The notes under the pieces: generated by a model
Told to the model about the DNA's origin: nothing
Database searches by the model: none
What the model saw: the letters and a program-made list of their open reading frames with translations, nothing else
Part shown: positions 29,902 through 39,882 of the stretch, one piece after another
Layout of the letters: each line of letters begins with the position of its first letter
Position numbering within the stretch: the stretch's first letter is position 1
Program-made: the position numbers and the translations under genes
Assembly (NCBI RefSeq): GCF_001514305.1
Contig: NZ_KQ949079.1
Coordinates: 197,629-261,628, forward strand
DNA from: Streptomyces dysideae
Lineage (GTDB): Bacteria > Actinomycetota > Actinomycetes > Streptomycetales > Streptomycetaceae
DNA: 64,000 nt
Direction of reading: 5' to 3'

Positions 29902-30770
29902 CACTCCCCCTCCTCGGCTACAGGCCCTGCCGGGTGGGCTGGGTCGGATGCTGACGTGTCCTGCGGTGCGTCGTGCGAGCTCAGGTGCTCGGCGGGCGAC
30001 GGCTTGTGCACCGCGCCGTCCTGCGGCTCGTGCGGTCCGCCGTCGCGCGGATGGACCACGCGCGCGGGTGCGGCCTCTCCCTTGGCCAGGCGGAGGCCCA
30101 CCAGCGAGGCGTGTCCCGCGCTGCCGCTTGCCTCGACGGCCCCGGGCCGCTCGTCGGGGAAGCCGGCCAGGATCCGCGCGGTCTCCTTGAAGGTGCACAG
30201 CCGCGCCCCGCGCGTGGGCTCCACGGCCCGCCCCGCGCGCAGATCGTCGACGAGGCGCCTGGCGCTGCCTGGGGTCTGGTTGTCGAAGAACTCCCAGTTG
30301 ACCATCACGACCGGCGCGAAGTCGCAGGCCGCGTTGCACTCGATGTGCTCCAGGGTGACCTTGCCGTCGTCGGTGGTCTCACCGTTGCCGACGCCCAGGT
30401 GCTCCTGGAGCTCCTCGAAGATCGCGTCGCCGCCCATCACCGCGCACAGCGTGTTGGTGCAGACGCCGACCTGGTAGTCGCCGCTCGGCCGACGCCGGTA
30501 CATGGTGTAGAAGGTGGCCACCGCGGTGACCTCGGCCGTGGTCAGGTCCAGCATGTCCGCGCAGAACCGCATCCCGGTGCGCGTGACATGGCCCTCCTCC
30601 GACTGCACGAGATGCAGCAACGGCAGGAGCGCCGAGCGGGAGTCCGGGTAGCGGGCGATGACCTCGCGCGCGTCGCGCTCGAGCCTCGCTCGAACGTCGT
30701 CCGGGTAGGCGGGCGCGGGCAGTTCGGGCATGCCCAGGCTGACGCCGTGCTCCGAAGAACTGGTGGTCAC
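29901..30770 (-). CDS. nuoE: NADH-quinone oxidoreductase subunit E (2Fe-2S)
   Basis: This 289-residue thioredoxin-fold subunit carries the N1a 2Fe-2S cluster. The ligands are in CTNTLC (C-x4-C) and CNAAC (C-x3-C). The GTG at 30770 is chosen because it overlaps the nuoD stop as GTGA, like the rest of the operon; an ATG 14 codons later is possible. The last ~80 residues are a low-complexity His/Pro/Ala-rich tail beyond the domain, common in Streptomyces but of unknown role. Confidence 0.94.
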   Translation of the reverse strand: MTTSSSEHGVSLGMPELPAPAYPDDVRARLERDAREVIARYPDSRSALLPLLHLVQSEEGHVTRTGMRFCADMLDLTTAEVTAVATFYTMYRRRPSGDYQVGVCTNTLCAVMGGDAIFEELQEHLGVGNGETTDDGKVTLEHIECNAACDFAPVVMVNWEFFDNQTPGSARRLVDDLRAGRAVEPTRGARLCTFKETARILAGFPDERPGAVEASGSAGHASLVGLRLAKGEAAPARVVHPRDGGPHEPQDGAVHKPSPAEHLSSHDAPQDTSASDPAHPAGPVAEEGE

Positions 30771-32149
30771 CGGTCGACGCCTCCCATCACGGGGTCGATG
30801 GACGCGACGGCGACGATGACGTCGGCGACCTGGCCGCCCTCGCACATCGCCGCCATGGCCTGCAGGTTGGTGAAGGACGGGTCGCGGAAGTGGACCCGGA
30901 AGGGGCGGGTGCCCCCGTCGGACACGGCATGCACCCCGAGCTCGCCCTTGGGCGACTCGACGGCCGCGTACGCCTGTCCCGGCGGGACGCGGAAGCCCTC
31001 GGTGACCAGCTTGAAGTGGTGGATCAGGGCCTCCATGGAGGTACCCATGATCTTCTTGATGTGGTCGAGGGAGTTGCCCAGTCCGTCCGGCCCCAGGGCG
31101 AGCTGGGCGGGCCAGGCGATCTTCTTGTCGGCGACCATGACCGGTCCGGGCTGCAGCCGGTCCAGGCACTGCTCGACGATCCTGAGCGACTGGCGCATCT
31201 CCTCCAGCCGGATCAGGAAGCGGCCGTAGGCGTCGCAGGTGTCGGCGGTCGGGACGTCGAAGTCGTACGTCTCGTAGCCGCAGTACGGCTGAGTCTTGCG
31301 CAGGTCGTGCGGCAGGCCGGTGGCGCGCAGGATCGGGCCCGTCGCGCCGAGGGCCATGCAGCCGGCCAGGTCGAGATAGCCGATGTCCTGCATGCGGGCC
31401 TTGAAGATGGGGTTCCCGGTGGCGAGCTTGTCGTACTCCGGGAGGTTCTTCGTCATCTTCTTCACGAACTCGCGGATCTGGTCCACCGCGCCGGGCGGCA
31501 GGTCCTGGGCGAGTCCGCCGGGGCGGATGTACGCGTGGTTCATCCGAAGGCCCGTGATGAGCTCGTAGATGTCGAGAATCATTTCACGATCACGGAATCC
31601 GTAGATCATGATCGTGGTGGCGCCGAGCTCCATGCCGCCGGTGGCGATGGCCACCAGGTGGGAGGAGAGCCGGTTCAGCTCCATCAGGAGCACCCGGATG
31701 ATCGTGGCCCGGTCGGGGATCTGGTCCTCGATGCCGAGGAGTTTCTCGACGGCGAGGCAGTAGGCGGCCTCGTTGTAGAAGGACGTCAGGTAGTCCATGC
31801 GCGTCACGAACGTGGTGCCCTGCGTCCAGGTCCGGTACTCGAGGTTCTTCTCGATGCCGGTGTGGAGATAGCCGATGCCGCAGCGGGCCTCGGTGACCGT
31901 CTCGCCCTCGATCTCCAGGATCAGGCGGAGCACCCCGTGGGTGGACGGATGCTGCGGGCCCATGTTGACGACGATGCGTTCGTCGTCGGCGCGGGCCGCG
32001 GACTGGACGACCTCGTCCCAGTCGCCACCGGTGACCGTATATACGGTGCCTTCCGTGGTCTCGCGTGCCGTTGAGAGGGGCGTCCCGGAGGGACTCGTTG
32101 AGGGGTGGTGGCCGGGTGACGGGCGGGAGGATGCTGACTGCGTGCTCAC
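30767..32149 (-). CDS. nuoD: NADH-quinone oxidoreductase subunit D
   Basis: This 460-residue 49-kDa-type subunit shapes the quinone site. [20 protein letters not shown] contains the conserved histidine and the loop reaching the quinone head. Further signatures are [16 protein letters not shown] and the C-terminal GGVDR. The GTG at 32149 overlaps nuoC (GTGA). The first ~55 residues before the family core are Ser/Pro/Thr-rich. Confidence 0.96.
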   Translation of the reverse strand: MSTQSASSRPSPGHHPSTSPSGTPLSTARETTEGTVYTVTGGDWDEVVQSAARADDERIVVNMGPQHPSTHGVLRLILEIEGETVTEARCGIGYLHTGIEKNLEYRTWTQGTTFVTRMDYLTSFYNEAAYCLAVEKLLGIEDQIPDRATIIRVLLMELNRLSSHLVAIATGGMELGATTIMIYGFRDREMILDIYELITGLRMNHAYIRPGGLAQDLPPGAVDQIREFVKKMTKNLPEYDKLATGNPIFKARMQDIGYLDLAGCMALGATGPILRATGLPHDLRKTQPYCGYETYDFDVPTADTCDAYGRFLIRLEEMRQSLRIVEQCLDRLQPGPVMVADKKIAWPAQLALGPDGLGNSLDHIKKIMGTSMEALIHHFKLVTEGFRVPPGQAYAAVESPKGELGVHAVSDGGTRPFRVHFRDPSFTNLQAMAAMCEGGQVADVIVAVASIDPVMGGVDR

Positions 32150-32888
32150 GAGTACGACCTCCGCTGGTCCGGAGCCGGGATCTGGGCGCCCTTGTACTCG
32201 ACGGGGATGCCGCCGAGGGGGTAGTCCTTGCGCTGCGGGTGGCCCTGCCAGTCGTCCGGCATCATGATCCGCGTCAGGGCCGGGTGACCGTCGAAGACGA
32301 TGCCGAAGAAGTCGTAGGTCTCGCGCTCGTGCCAGTCGTTCGTCGGATACACGGAGACCAGCGACGGGATGTGCGGGTCGCTGTCGGGGGCGCTGACTTC
32401 GAGGCGGATCAGCCGGTTGTGGGTGATCGAGCGCAGGTGGTAGACGGCGTGCAGCTCGCGGCCCTTGTCGTTCAGGTAGTGGACGCCGCTGACGCCGGTG
32501 CACAGTTCGAAGCGCAGGGCCGGGTCGTCGCGCAGGGTGCGGGCGACGCGGACGAGGTGTTCGCGTTCGATGTGGAAGGTGAGTTCGCCACGGTCGACGA
32601 CCGTCTTCTCGATCGCGTTCTCGGGGAGGAGGCCCTGTTCCTCCAGCGCGCCCTCGAGCTCGTCGGCGACCTCGTCGAACCAACCTCCGTAGGGGCGGCT
32701 CGCCGGTCCCGGGAGCCGGACCGAGCGGACCAGGCCGCCGTAACCGGAGGTGTCGCCGCCGTTGTTGGCGCCGAACATGCCGCGCTGGACGCGGATCTCC
32801 TCGCCGCCCTGACCGCGCTGGCCGGGGAGATTGGAGGCCGAGAGGTCCTTCTCGGGGTTCACACCGTTGCCGGTGTCGTTCGCGTCGC

Positions 32889-32892
<4 letters not shown>
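32146..32892 (-). CDS. nuoC: NADH-quinone oxidoreductase subunit C
   Basis: This 248-residue 30-kDa-type subunit of the connecting arm has the diagnostic region [19 protein letters not shown] followed by [20 protein letters not shown]. The first ~60 residues are a polar extension. The GTG at 32892 overlaps the nuoB stop as GTGA. There is no cofactor site, as expected. Confidence 0.95.
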
Positions 32893-33443
<551 letters not shown>

Positions 33444-33456
33444 GTCTAAAGGCCCC

Positions 33457-33816
33457 TCAGTCCCATTCCAGGCCGCCGCGCCGCCATACGTACGCGTACG
33501 CGACGAAGACGGTGAGCACGAAGAGCAGCATCTCCACGAGCCCGAAAATCCCCAGGGCGTCGAAGGTGACGGCCCAGGGGTAGAGGAAGACGATCTCGAT
33601 ATCGAAGATGATGAAGAGCATCGCCGTCAGGTAGTACTTGATGGGGAAGCGCCCGCCGCCGGCCGGCGTGGGGGTCGGCTCGATTCCGCACTCGTAGGCC
33701 TCGAGCTTGGCCCGGTTGTACCGCTTCGGACCGATCAGCGTGGCCATGACCACGGAGAAGATCGCAAAGCCTGCCCCGAGGGCTCCCAGTACGAGGATGG
33801 GCGCATACGCGTTCAC
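33457..33816 (-). CDS. nuoA: NADH-quinone oxidoreductase subunit A
   Basis: This 119-residue first subunit of the operon has three transmembrane helices. The loop YECGIEPT with the conserved Cys and Glu, and [16 protein letters not shown] with the conserved acidic residues, are intact. The GTG at 33816 follows a GAGGAG-rich stretch. The Rex-like operator is about 110 bp upstream. Confidence 0.96.
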   Translation of the reverse strand: MNAYAPILVLGALGAGFAIFSVVMATLIGPKRYNRAKLEAYECGIEPTPTPAGGGRFPIKYYLTAMLFIIFDIEIVFLYPWAVTFDALGIFGLVEMLLFVLTVFVAYAYVWRRGGLEWD

Positions 33817-33923
33817 CGCTCCTCGCTCCTCTCAGTCGGCACTGACTGCTGGCGGTTGCATCAGGCTTCGCATCCGCCTCACCTGTCTCGCCAGCCCCGC
33901 CCGTCCTGACGAAGATCGCGAAC

Positions 33924-33941
33924 ATGTGAAGCAGGTCACAA
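33924..33941 (-). promoter_or_regulatory. Rex-like redox operator before nuoA
   Basis: ATGTGAAGCAGGTCACAA differs at two of fourteen fixed positions from the Rex operator TTGTGAA-N4-TTCACAA. In S. coelicolor the nuo operon is a known target of the NADH-sensing repressor Rex. A possible -10 TAGGAT (33957-33962, minus strand) would put the site just downstream of the transcription start, a repressing position; no clear -35 box was found. The same bases also fit a Crp site (TGTGA-N6-TCACA). Confidence 0.65.
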
Positions 33942-34560
33942 GCCCAACTGCCTCGCATCCTATGCCCGCGACTCTGTGATCTGCGACACGGGGTATTACA
34001 CAAGCTTTGTGATCTCCACCACCTGACGAAGGATCATGAAGTCGGATGAGCAGTGATCTTCGTACGTGAAGCGTCCGAGGGATCACGAGAGGTGACATTT
34101 TCACTCGTCGACGCAGCTCGGAGAGGCGTCTCCATATCAAGAGACTTCCCGTGCATGCAAATTGGAGTTGGACAGGGTGCCTTGATAGAGGGCCGCGTTC
34201 ACACATCAGAGGGAGGCGCGGGATGAGGTGTGGACGCGTGCACGCGTTCACGAGCGGTTCCCGGGTGCAGTCTCTGCGCGCGACGCACACACGCTCGTAA
34301 TCGTTGCGTGACCTCCGCCACATCCATGAGGGGTGCCCGAGAACCGGGCTTGGCCACCTATTCAACAAGTGGTAGGTGCAGGGCAATTCGGACGTAACAG
34401 CGAAAGGTCGTGATCACAGGCGTGATGGGCGACGTCCACAATGTCCGTTACGGCGTCAATAAAGAACGCCGCACCCGGGATTCGGCGGCTCGATTGAACA
34501 ACTGTGGCGCAGCACACGTTTCTTGAAGGTATGGAGGAGCCCCTGATACCGGTTGTTCTC
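33942..34560. other. Long divergent intergenic region between nuoA and the NlpC/P60 gene
   Basis: About 620 bp separate the Rex-like site from the P60 gene start. No convincing gene, RNA or transposon was seen. It has several small palindromes: CACAAGCTTTGTG near 34000, a near-palindrome GTGACATTTTCAC near 34092, and GTGATCAC near 34410. It is richer in A and T than the coding sequence. It must hold the promoters of both flanking units. Confidence 0.5.
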
Positions 34561-35352
34561 ATGTCCCACACCGCTCACATACGCAGCCACCGGAAGCCCC
34601 GCCGCACCGCGTCGTCGACGATCGCGATGCGCGCCGGAGTTGCCGGTGGCGTCCTCAGCATGGCAGCGGCGGGTGCGTCGGCCACGGCGAACGCCGCCGA
34701 GCCGGTGACGCAGACCCTCGAACTGCCCACCCTCACGGCCGACCTGTCCGCTCAGGTCGCCGAGTCCGCGGAGGCCACGCAGCTGGCCGCAGCGAACTAC
34801 GAGCTGCGGGCCGAGCGGGACGCTGCTGCCGCCGCCGCGGCCCAGGAGGCCAAGAAGGACCTCGCCGAGGCCAAGAAGAAGGCTGAGGCCAAGAAGAAGG
34901 CCGAGGAGGCCCGCAGGGCCGCCGCGGAGGCCGCCGCCTCGCGTTCCTCGGAGCGGGCCACCCTGTCCGCGAGTACGGCCGTCTCCGCGCCCGCCAGCGG
35001 CAGCGTCGGGACCGTCATCGCCTTCCTCAAGGCCCAGCTCGGCGACGCCTACGTCCTGGGCGCCGCCGGCCCCAACGCGTGGGACTGCTCCAGCCTGGTC
35101 CAGGCCGCTTACAAGCAGGTCGGCGTCGACCTGCCGCGTGTCTCGCAGGACCAGTCGATGTCCGGCACCGACATCCCGCTGTCGCAGATCCAGGTCGGCG
35201 ACATCCTGTACTGGGGCGGCAAGGGCTCCGCGTACCACGTGGGCGTCTACATCGGCAACGACCAGTACCTGGACGCGGCGAACCCGGAGAAGGGCGTCGT
35301 CATCCAGGACCTGTCCGGCTACCCGGCGTCGGGTGCGGTGCGGGTGCTCTGA
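34561..35352 (+). CDS. Secreted NlpC/P60 peptidoglycan endopeptidase
   Basis: This 263-residue secreted cell-wall peptidase has a signal peptide covering about the first 46 residues, ending ATANAAE. A charged coiled coil follows (about 70-130, with AEAKKKAEAKKKAEEARRAA). The NlpC/P60 domain occupies about 147-263, with catalytic Cys176 in WDCSSL and His226 in YHVGVY. It should cut the stem peptide of peptidoglycan. The start is uncertain: ATG 34561 gives a clean signal peptide but has no close ribosome site, and an in-frame ATG at 34531 adds ten residues. It is divergent from nuo and ends at a hairpin. Confidence 0.88.
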   Translation: MSHTAHIRSHRKPRRTASSTIAMRAGVAGGVLSMAAAGASATANAAEPVTQTLELPTLTADLSAQVAESAEATQLAAANYELRAERDAAAAAAAQEAKKDLAEAKKKAEAKKKAEEARRAAAEAAASRSSERATLSASTAVSAPASGSVGTVIAFLKAQLGDAYVLGAAGPNAWDCSSLVQAAYKQVGVDLPRVSQDQSMSGTDIPLSQIQVGDILYWGGKGSAYHVGVYIGNDQYLDAANPEKGVVIQDLSGYPASGAVRVL

Positions 35353-35369
35353 CGCACCGCCGTACGGAA

Positions 35370-35400
35370 GGGGCCGCAGCCGCTCGGGGGCAGCGGCCCC
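35370..35400. terminator. Hairpin between two convergent genes
   Basis: GGGGCCGC (35370-35377) pairs with GCGGCCCC (35393-35400) across a 15-base loop. It stands between the ends of the P60 gene and the convergent flavoprotein gene, so it probably stops both. Confidence 0.65.
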
Positions 35401-35406
35401 GCCGTC

Positions 35407-37227
35407 CTATCCCAGATCGAAGGTGTTGGGCAGGCCCAGCCGGTAGCGCAGGTCGTCGACGCGCTTCAGGGGCTCCAGCTCCGGGGGCCGGTAGAGCTCC
35501 CAGATCTCACACCGCTCGGCGTCCGAATTGTCCGCGTCCAGGAGCGCGTTGACGGCCAGCCGCGCGGACTCGTTGGCGCCCTCCATGGTCGCCAGGTCCA
35601 CGTCCGTACGGACGTAGTCGCCCGCGAGGAAGAAGTTCGGGACCGCGGTCCTCGCCGACGGGCGGTTGTAGAGGGTGCCCGTGGGGTGGATCAGGAGCTG
35701 TTCGCGGTTCTGCGGGTCGGGGCCGCCCAGGCCCGTCACCGCCGGGTCCATGAACCAGCCCAGCCGGTCCTCGTCCCTCAGGACCGTCTTGCCGGCGTCG
35801 TTCACGCCGTCCTTCAGCTGGGCCCAGAGTTCGGCGACGACCTCCTCCTTGGTGCACTCCTTGGCCGTCTTGCCGTACAGGATGCCGGGCTTGTCCCATT
35901 CCGAGATGATCGCGGAGAGACAGTCGCGGGCCTGGCCGTCGCCGTAGTCGCGTGAGAAGTCCCGTCCGTCCCAGAACTGGGCCTGTCCGACGCCGGTCAC
36001 CGACCAGGGCGAGTCGAGGCAGTTGAGGTGGCCGTGCACGACGGGGGTGGGCGTGCGCAGGTAGAACATCACGCCGGTCATCCAGTCCGCCTGCAGCGCG
36101 TCGCACTTGGCGAGCTGCGGATCGGCCGCGCGCAGGGCCGGGCCCCAGGTCGGTCGCGCGTGCTCGACCGGCAGCGCGGAGACGTAGTGGTCGGCGGTGA
36201 CGGTGCGGTCCTGGCCGCCGTCGCGGGCCGAGACGCGTACGCCGCTGATGCGGCCGGCGGCGTACAGGACCTCGCGGACCTGGGTGCCCATGACGAATTC
36301 GACGCCGAGGGAGCGCAGATGGCGTTCCCAGGGGTCGATCCAGGCCTCGCTGGTGGGGGCGTTGAGGACGCGGTCGATGTCGGCGTCGCCGTCCATGCCG
36401 CGGCCGAGCAGGCCCCACAGGAGCAGGGCCTCGATGATGACGCGGCCGACGGTGCGGGTGGAGGCGACCTCGGCGCGGGTGGCGACGAGGTTGCGGGTCT
36501 GGCCGACGCCGAGGACGGTCTGGTACTCCTCGCTCATCTCCTCGGCGCGGATGAAGTCCCACCAGGCGACCTTCTCCCACTGGTCCTCGCGGCGGGCGTC
36601 GCAGCTGGTGAGGTGGACCAGGAGGCGGTCGGCGAAGTAGGCGGCCTCGTGGGCGGGGAGGCGGGTGCCGAGGTCGAGGACCGACAGGATCTGGTCGCGG
36701 AGCCAGGACGGGGTGAGGTCGACGGGGCGCGGCGGGGTGGTGGCGCGGCGGAGCGGGAAGTGCAGGTCGGGGCGCCCGTCGGAGCGGGCGAAGAGGGCTT
36801 CGGTGCCGCTGGTGAGGTTGTCGTGGACGCCGTTCGCGTTGCCGGGGACGGGGATGCGGCGCATGGTGTCCGGCAGGTTCCGGTAGAAGCCGGGGAAGAA
36901 GCGGAAGCCGTGCTCGCCGGGAAGGGGTCTGCGGCCGCCGGTGCCGGTGCCCGGGACGTCCATCGAGCGGGCCTTGCCGCCGAGGGCGTCGTAGTACTCG
37001 TAGACGGTGACGGCGTAGCCGCGTTCGGCGAGTTCCTGGGCGGCGCTGAGGCCGGAGACGCCACCGCCGAGGACGGCGACACGCTTACCGGAGGCGGCGC
37101 TCGCGCTTCCGGTCGGCCATAAGGCGACGGTGCCGGCCGCGCCGACCACTCCCCCGGTGGCCGCGAGGAAGCGTCTGCGGGTGTGGCCGGTCTGCTCCTG
37201 GGGCTGCTGTGTGTGTTCTGTTGTCAT
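35407..37227 (-). CDS. Tat-exported FAD-dependent oxidoreductase (amine oxidase / phytoene desaturase superfamily)
   Basis: This 606-residue flavoprotein has a twin-arginine signal (TRRRFLAATGG followed by a hydrophobic stretch), so it is likely exported folded. The FAD fingerprint VAVLGGGVSGLSAAQELAER begins about residue 49 and the C-terminal FAD loop is FFLAGDYVRTDVDLATMEGA. GEHGFRFFPGFYRNL resembles hydroxysqualene dehydroxylase and carotenoid desaturases. The gene lies near MenJ-like and quinone genes, so an isoprenoid substrate is conceivable. No direct evidence fixes the reaction. A short direct gap separates it from the peptide deformylase remnant. Confidence 0.75.
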   Translation of the reverse strand: MTTEHTQQPQEQTGHTRRRFLAATGGVVGAAGTVALWPTGSASAASGKRVAVLGGGVSGLSAAQELAERGYAVTVYEYYDALGGKARSMDVPGTGTGGRRPLPGEHGFRFFPGFYRNLPDTMRRIPVPGNANGVHDNLTSGTEALFARSDGRPDLHFPLRRATTPPRPVDLTPSWLRDQILSVLDLGTRLPAHEAAYFADRLLVHLTSCDARREDQWEKVAWWDFIRAEEMSEEYQTVLGVGQTRNLVATRAEVASTRTVGRVIIEALLLWGLLGRGMDGDADIDRVLNAPTSEAWIDPWERHLRSLGVEFVMGTQVREVLYAAGRISGVRVSARDGGQDRTVTADHYVSALPVEHARPTWGPALRAADPQLAKCDALQADWMTGVMFYLRTPTPVVHGHLNCLDSPWSVTGVGQAQFWDGRDFSRDYGDGQARDCLSAIISEWDKPGILYGKTAKECTKEEVVAELWAQLKDGVNDAGKTVLRDEDRLGWFMDPAVTGLGGPDPQNREQLLIHPTGTLYNRPSARTAVPNFFLAGDYVRTDVDLATMEGANESARLAVNALLDADNSDAERCEIWELYRPPELEPLKRVDDLRYRLGLPNTFDLG

Positions 37228-37317
37228 GATTCCCGGAGGGTAGGGAGGGGCTCCGGAGGCCGGAAGCCCGTTTCCCGGCCACCCACAGCATCCTCACAAA
37301 CACAGGGAGAGACCACG

Positions 37318-37541
37318 ATGCCGAGCGTCTTCGTCCGGGGCAGGCCCGTCGACTCGTATCCGCCGCTCGCGCCCGGGGCCCGGTGCGGAGAGGTGCGGAG
37401 GATCACCGACGTGGGTGAGGAGGTCCTGCACAAGCCGTGCCGGGAAGGCGGGAGCGGAAGGAGGCGCTGCGGCAGGTGGCGGACCGGCGGGACGAGGTGT
37501 TCGCCCGCCGGGTCGCCGACATCGCGGCTCTGAGCGCCTGA
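37318..37541 (+). pseudogene. Peptide deformylase remnant with its middle deleted
   Basis: The ATG at 37318 follows GGGAGAG and encodes a typical Streptomyces peptide deformylase start (MPSVFVRGRPVDSYPPLAP, then RRITDVGEEVLHKPC). After about 43 codons the reading frame breaks. In a neighbouring frame the text continues as RERKEALRQVADRRDEVFA, the end of the same family, and stops at 37541, one base before the stop of the next gene. About 130 residues are missing, including all catalytic motifs (GxGLA, EGCLS, HExxH). It cannot be active. A functional deformylase must exist elsewhere on the chromosome. Confidence 0.8.
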
Positions 37542-38831
37542 TCAGGCCTTCGGGGCCACCTTCGACAGACCGTTGATGATGCGGTCCATCGCGTCGCCGC
37601 CCGTCGGGTCCGTGAGGTTGGCGAGCATCTTCAGCGTGAACTTCATCAGCAGCGGATGCGTCAGGCCGCGCTGGGTCGCGATCTTCATGACCTTCGGGTT
37701 GCCGATGAGCTTCACGAAGGCGCGGCCCAGCGTGTAATAGCCGCCGTAGGTGTCCTTGAGGATGCGCGGGTAGCGCTGCAGGGCGAGTTCGCGCAGGGCC
37801 GGGGTCGAGCGGGAGTGGGCCTGGACGATGACGTCGGCGGCGATCTGGCCGGATTCCATGGCGTAGGCGATGCCCTCGCCGTTGAAGGGGTTGACCAGGC
37901 CGCCGGCGTCGCCGACCAGAAGCAGGCCCTTGGTGTAGTGGGGCTGGCGGTTGAAGGCCATCGGCAGCGCCGCTCCCCGGATGGGGCCGGTCATGTTGTC
38001 CGGGGTGTAGCCCCAGTCCTCCGGCATCGACGCGCACCAGGCCTTCAGGACCTCGCGCCAGTCGAGTTCCTTGAAGGAGTCGGAGGTGTTGAGGACGCCC
38101 AGGCCGACGTTCGACGTGCCGTCGCCCATGCCGAAGATCCAGCCATAGCCCGGCAGCAGCCGGTCCTCGCCCGGGCCGCGGCGGTCCCACAGCTCCAGCC
38201 AGGACTCCAGGTAGTCGTCCTCGTGGCGCGGCGAGGTGAAGTACGTGCGGACCGCGACGCCCATCGGGCGGTCCTCGCGGCGGTGCAGGCCCATCGCCAG
38301 GGACAGCCGGGTTGAGTTGCCGTCGGCGGCCACCACCAGCGGCGCGTGGAAGGTGACCTCGCGCTTCTCGTCACCCAGCTTGGCGTGGACGCCGGTGATG
38401 TGGCCGGTGCGGTCGTCGACGATCGGGGCGCCGACGTTGCACCGCTCGTAGAGCCGCGCGCCCGCCTTCTGGGCCTGGCGGGCGAGCTGTTCGTCGAAGT
38501 CGTCGCGTTTGCGGACGAGGCCGTAGTCCGGGAAGGAGGCGAGATCCGGCCAGTCCAGCTGGAGGCGGACCCCGCCGCCGATGATGCGCAGGCCCTTGTT
38601 GCGCAGCCAGCCGGCCTCTTCGGAGATGTCGACGCCCATCGCGACGAGCTGCTTGACCGCGCGAGGGGTCAGGCCGTCGCCGCAGACCTTCTCCCGCGGG
38701 AACTCGGTCTTCTCCAACAGGAGGACGTCGAGCCCGGCCTTGGCCAGGTGGTACGCGGTCGTGGAGCCGGCTGGCCCCGCGCCCACGACGATCACGTTGG
38801 CGGTGTTGTCGGAGAGGAGGGGCTCGGTCAC
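37542..38831 (-). CDS. Geranylgeranyl reductase-family flavoprotein (MenJ-like)
   Basis: This 429-residue FAD enzyme of the geranylgeranyl reductase family reduces isoprenoid double bonds. The FAD motif VVGAGPAGSTTAYHLAKAG starts near residue 15. EKVCGDGLTPRAV is the conserved Cys-containing loop. GYGWIFGMGDG corresponds to the family's YxWxFP substrate motif, with Gly replacing Pro. GDAGGLVNPFNGEGI closes the FAD site. Mycobacterial MenJ, which saturates one unit of the menaquinone tail, is also near menG and a polyprenyl synthase. Streptomycetes have partly hydrogenated menaquinones, so this role is likely. Confidence 0.82.
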   Translation of the reverse strand: MTEPLLSDNTANVIVVGAGPAGSTTAYHLAKAGLDVLLLEKTEFPREKVCGDGLTPRAVKQLVAMGVDISEEAGWLRNKGLRIIGGGVRLQLDWPDLASFPDYGLVRKRDDFDEQLARQAQKAGARLYERCNVGAPIVDDRTGHITGVHAKLGDEKREVTFHAPLVVAADGNSTRLSLAMGLHRREDRPMGVAVRTYFTSPRHEDDYLESWLELWDRRGPGEDRLLPGYGWIFGMGDGTSNVGLGVLNTSDSFKELDWREVLKAWCASMPEDWGYTPDNMTGPIRGAALPMAFNRQPHYTKGLLLVGDAGGLVNPFNGEGIAYAMESGQIAADVIVQAHSRSTPALRELALQRYPRILKDTYGGYYTLGRAFVKLIGNPKVMKIATQRGLTHPLLMKFTLKMLANLTDPTGGDAMDRIINGLSKVAPKA

Positions 38832-38929
38832 GGCGGGATCTCCCCAAGTTCGAAATCTGCGTGCCGACCGGCACTGGACATGGGCAGTCTATTCAGGAGA
38901 ATCGATCACCCGGCTGAAGGGCTTCCTCC

Positions 38930-39451
38930 GTGAACCGAGCTCTCCCCGCAGTACGGCTCCGTGTCCCCACCGACGAGGACGCCGTCGCCTGGCACCGGAT
39001 CTTCGACGACCCGGATGTCATGGAGTTCCACGGCGGGAGGTCCGCGGGGCTGTCCGTCTACGAGGAGCTCACCGCCCGCCAGCGCCGGCACGACGCCGAG
39101 CGGGGATTCTGCCTGTGGACCGTGCTCGGCGAGGACGGCCGGGTCATCGGGTTCACCGGTGCCCAGCCGTGGGAGCGGGAGTGGGGTCCCACCGGTGAGA
39201 TCGAGATCGGCTGGCGGCTCGGGCGGGAGCACTGGGGCAGGGGATATGTCACCGCGGCCGCGCACGAGACGCTGGAGCGGGTGCGGGCGGCCGGGGTGCC
39301 GAGCGTGGTCGCGATGGTCGACGCCCGCAACACCCGGTCGATCGCGGTGACCCAGCGGCTGGGGATGCGGCTCGCCGAGGTGTTCGCCACACCGTCGAGT
39401 CGGCAGCGCGGGCACTGCTACCGGCTCGATCTGATGACACACGGTAACTGA
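38930..39451 (+). CDS. GNAT-family N-acetyltransferase (RimJ/RimL type)
   Basis: This 173-residue GNAT protein transfers an acetyl group from acetyl-CoA. The RimJ/RimL-like layout shows in EIGWRLGREHWGRGYVTAAA, the acetyl-CoA pyrophosphate loop, and MVDARNTRSIAVTQRLGM. The GTG at 38930 is taken as the start because the domain begins at once. It is divergent from the MenJ-like gene. The acceptor substrate is unknown. Confidence 0.82.
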   Translation: MNRALPAVRLRVPTDEDAVAWHRIFDDPDVMEFHGGRSAGLSVYEELTARQRRHDAERGFCLWTVLGEDGRVIGFTGAQPWEREWGPTGEIEIGWRLGREHWGRGYVTAAAHETLERVRAAGVPSVVAMVDARNTRSIAVTQRLGMRLAEVFATPSSRQRGHCYRLDLMTHGN

Positions 39452-39528
39452 CCGCTACAGAAAGATACGTGATGCTTCCGGCAGGTGCGGGGCGGGGGTT
39501 ACCCTGCCAGTACTTGGGGGTGACATCT

Positions 39529-39882
39529 GTGCGCATAACACCCAAATCACCGGAAGTGCGCGTACCGCGCCTGGTCGGCCTGATGGCCGTGGACGCGCGC
39601 GAGACGGCCAAGGCGCAGGGGCTCCTCGTCAATGCGCCGGACCGGCCCGACTTCCACCTCACCGTCGTCGACTACGTCGTACGCCAGTACCCGCAGCCCG
39701 GTGCCGAGGTGCCGCGGGACTCCATGGTCTACGTGTGGTTCGACTTCGGTGAGGGTGAGGGCGGCGGGGGCATCCACGAGCCGCGCGTGCCAAGACCGTC
39801 TCGGGGCGGACCGCAGCGCGAGCTGGACGAGCCGGGCGATCCCTACGCCGCCCGCTGTGTGACCGGGATCAGCTCTCCTTGA
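39529..39882 (+). CDS. Small PASTA-domain protein
   Basis: This 117-residue protein has a single PASTA domain ([20 protein letters not shown] ... [20 protein letters not shown]). A Gly-rich patch and a Pro/Arg tail follow. PASTA domains normally bind peptidoglycan or beta-lactams in kinases and penicillin-binding proteins, but there is no signal peptide here, so its role may be intracellular. The GTG at 39529 follows GGGGG. It overlaps the convergent menG gene by 14 bp. Confidence 0.75.
   Translation: MRITPKSPEVRVPRLVGLMAVDARETAKAQGLLVNAPDRPDFHLTVVDYVVRQYPQPGAEVPRDSMVYVWFDFGEGEGGGGIHEPRVPRPSRGGPQRELDEPGDPYAARCVTGISSP

Noticed and set aside
34092..34104. GTGACATTTTCAC as a second Rex or Crp site
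   Set aside because: The spacer is one base too short for either consensus.
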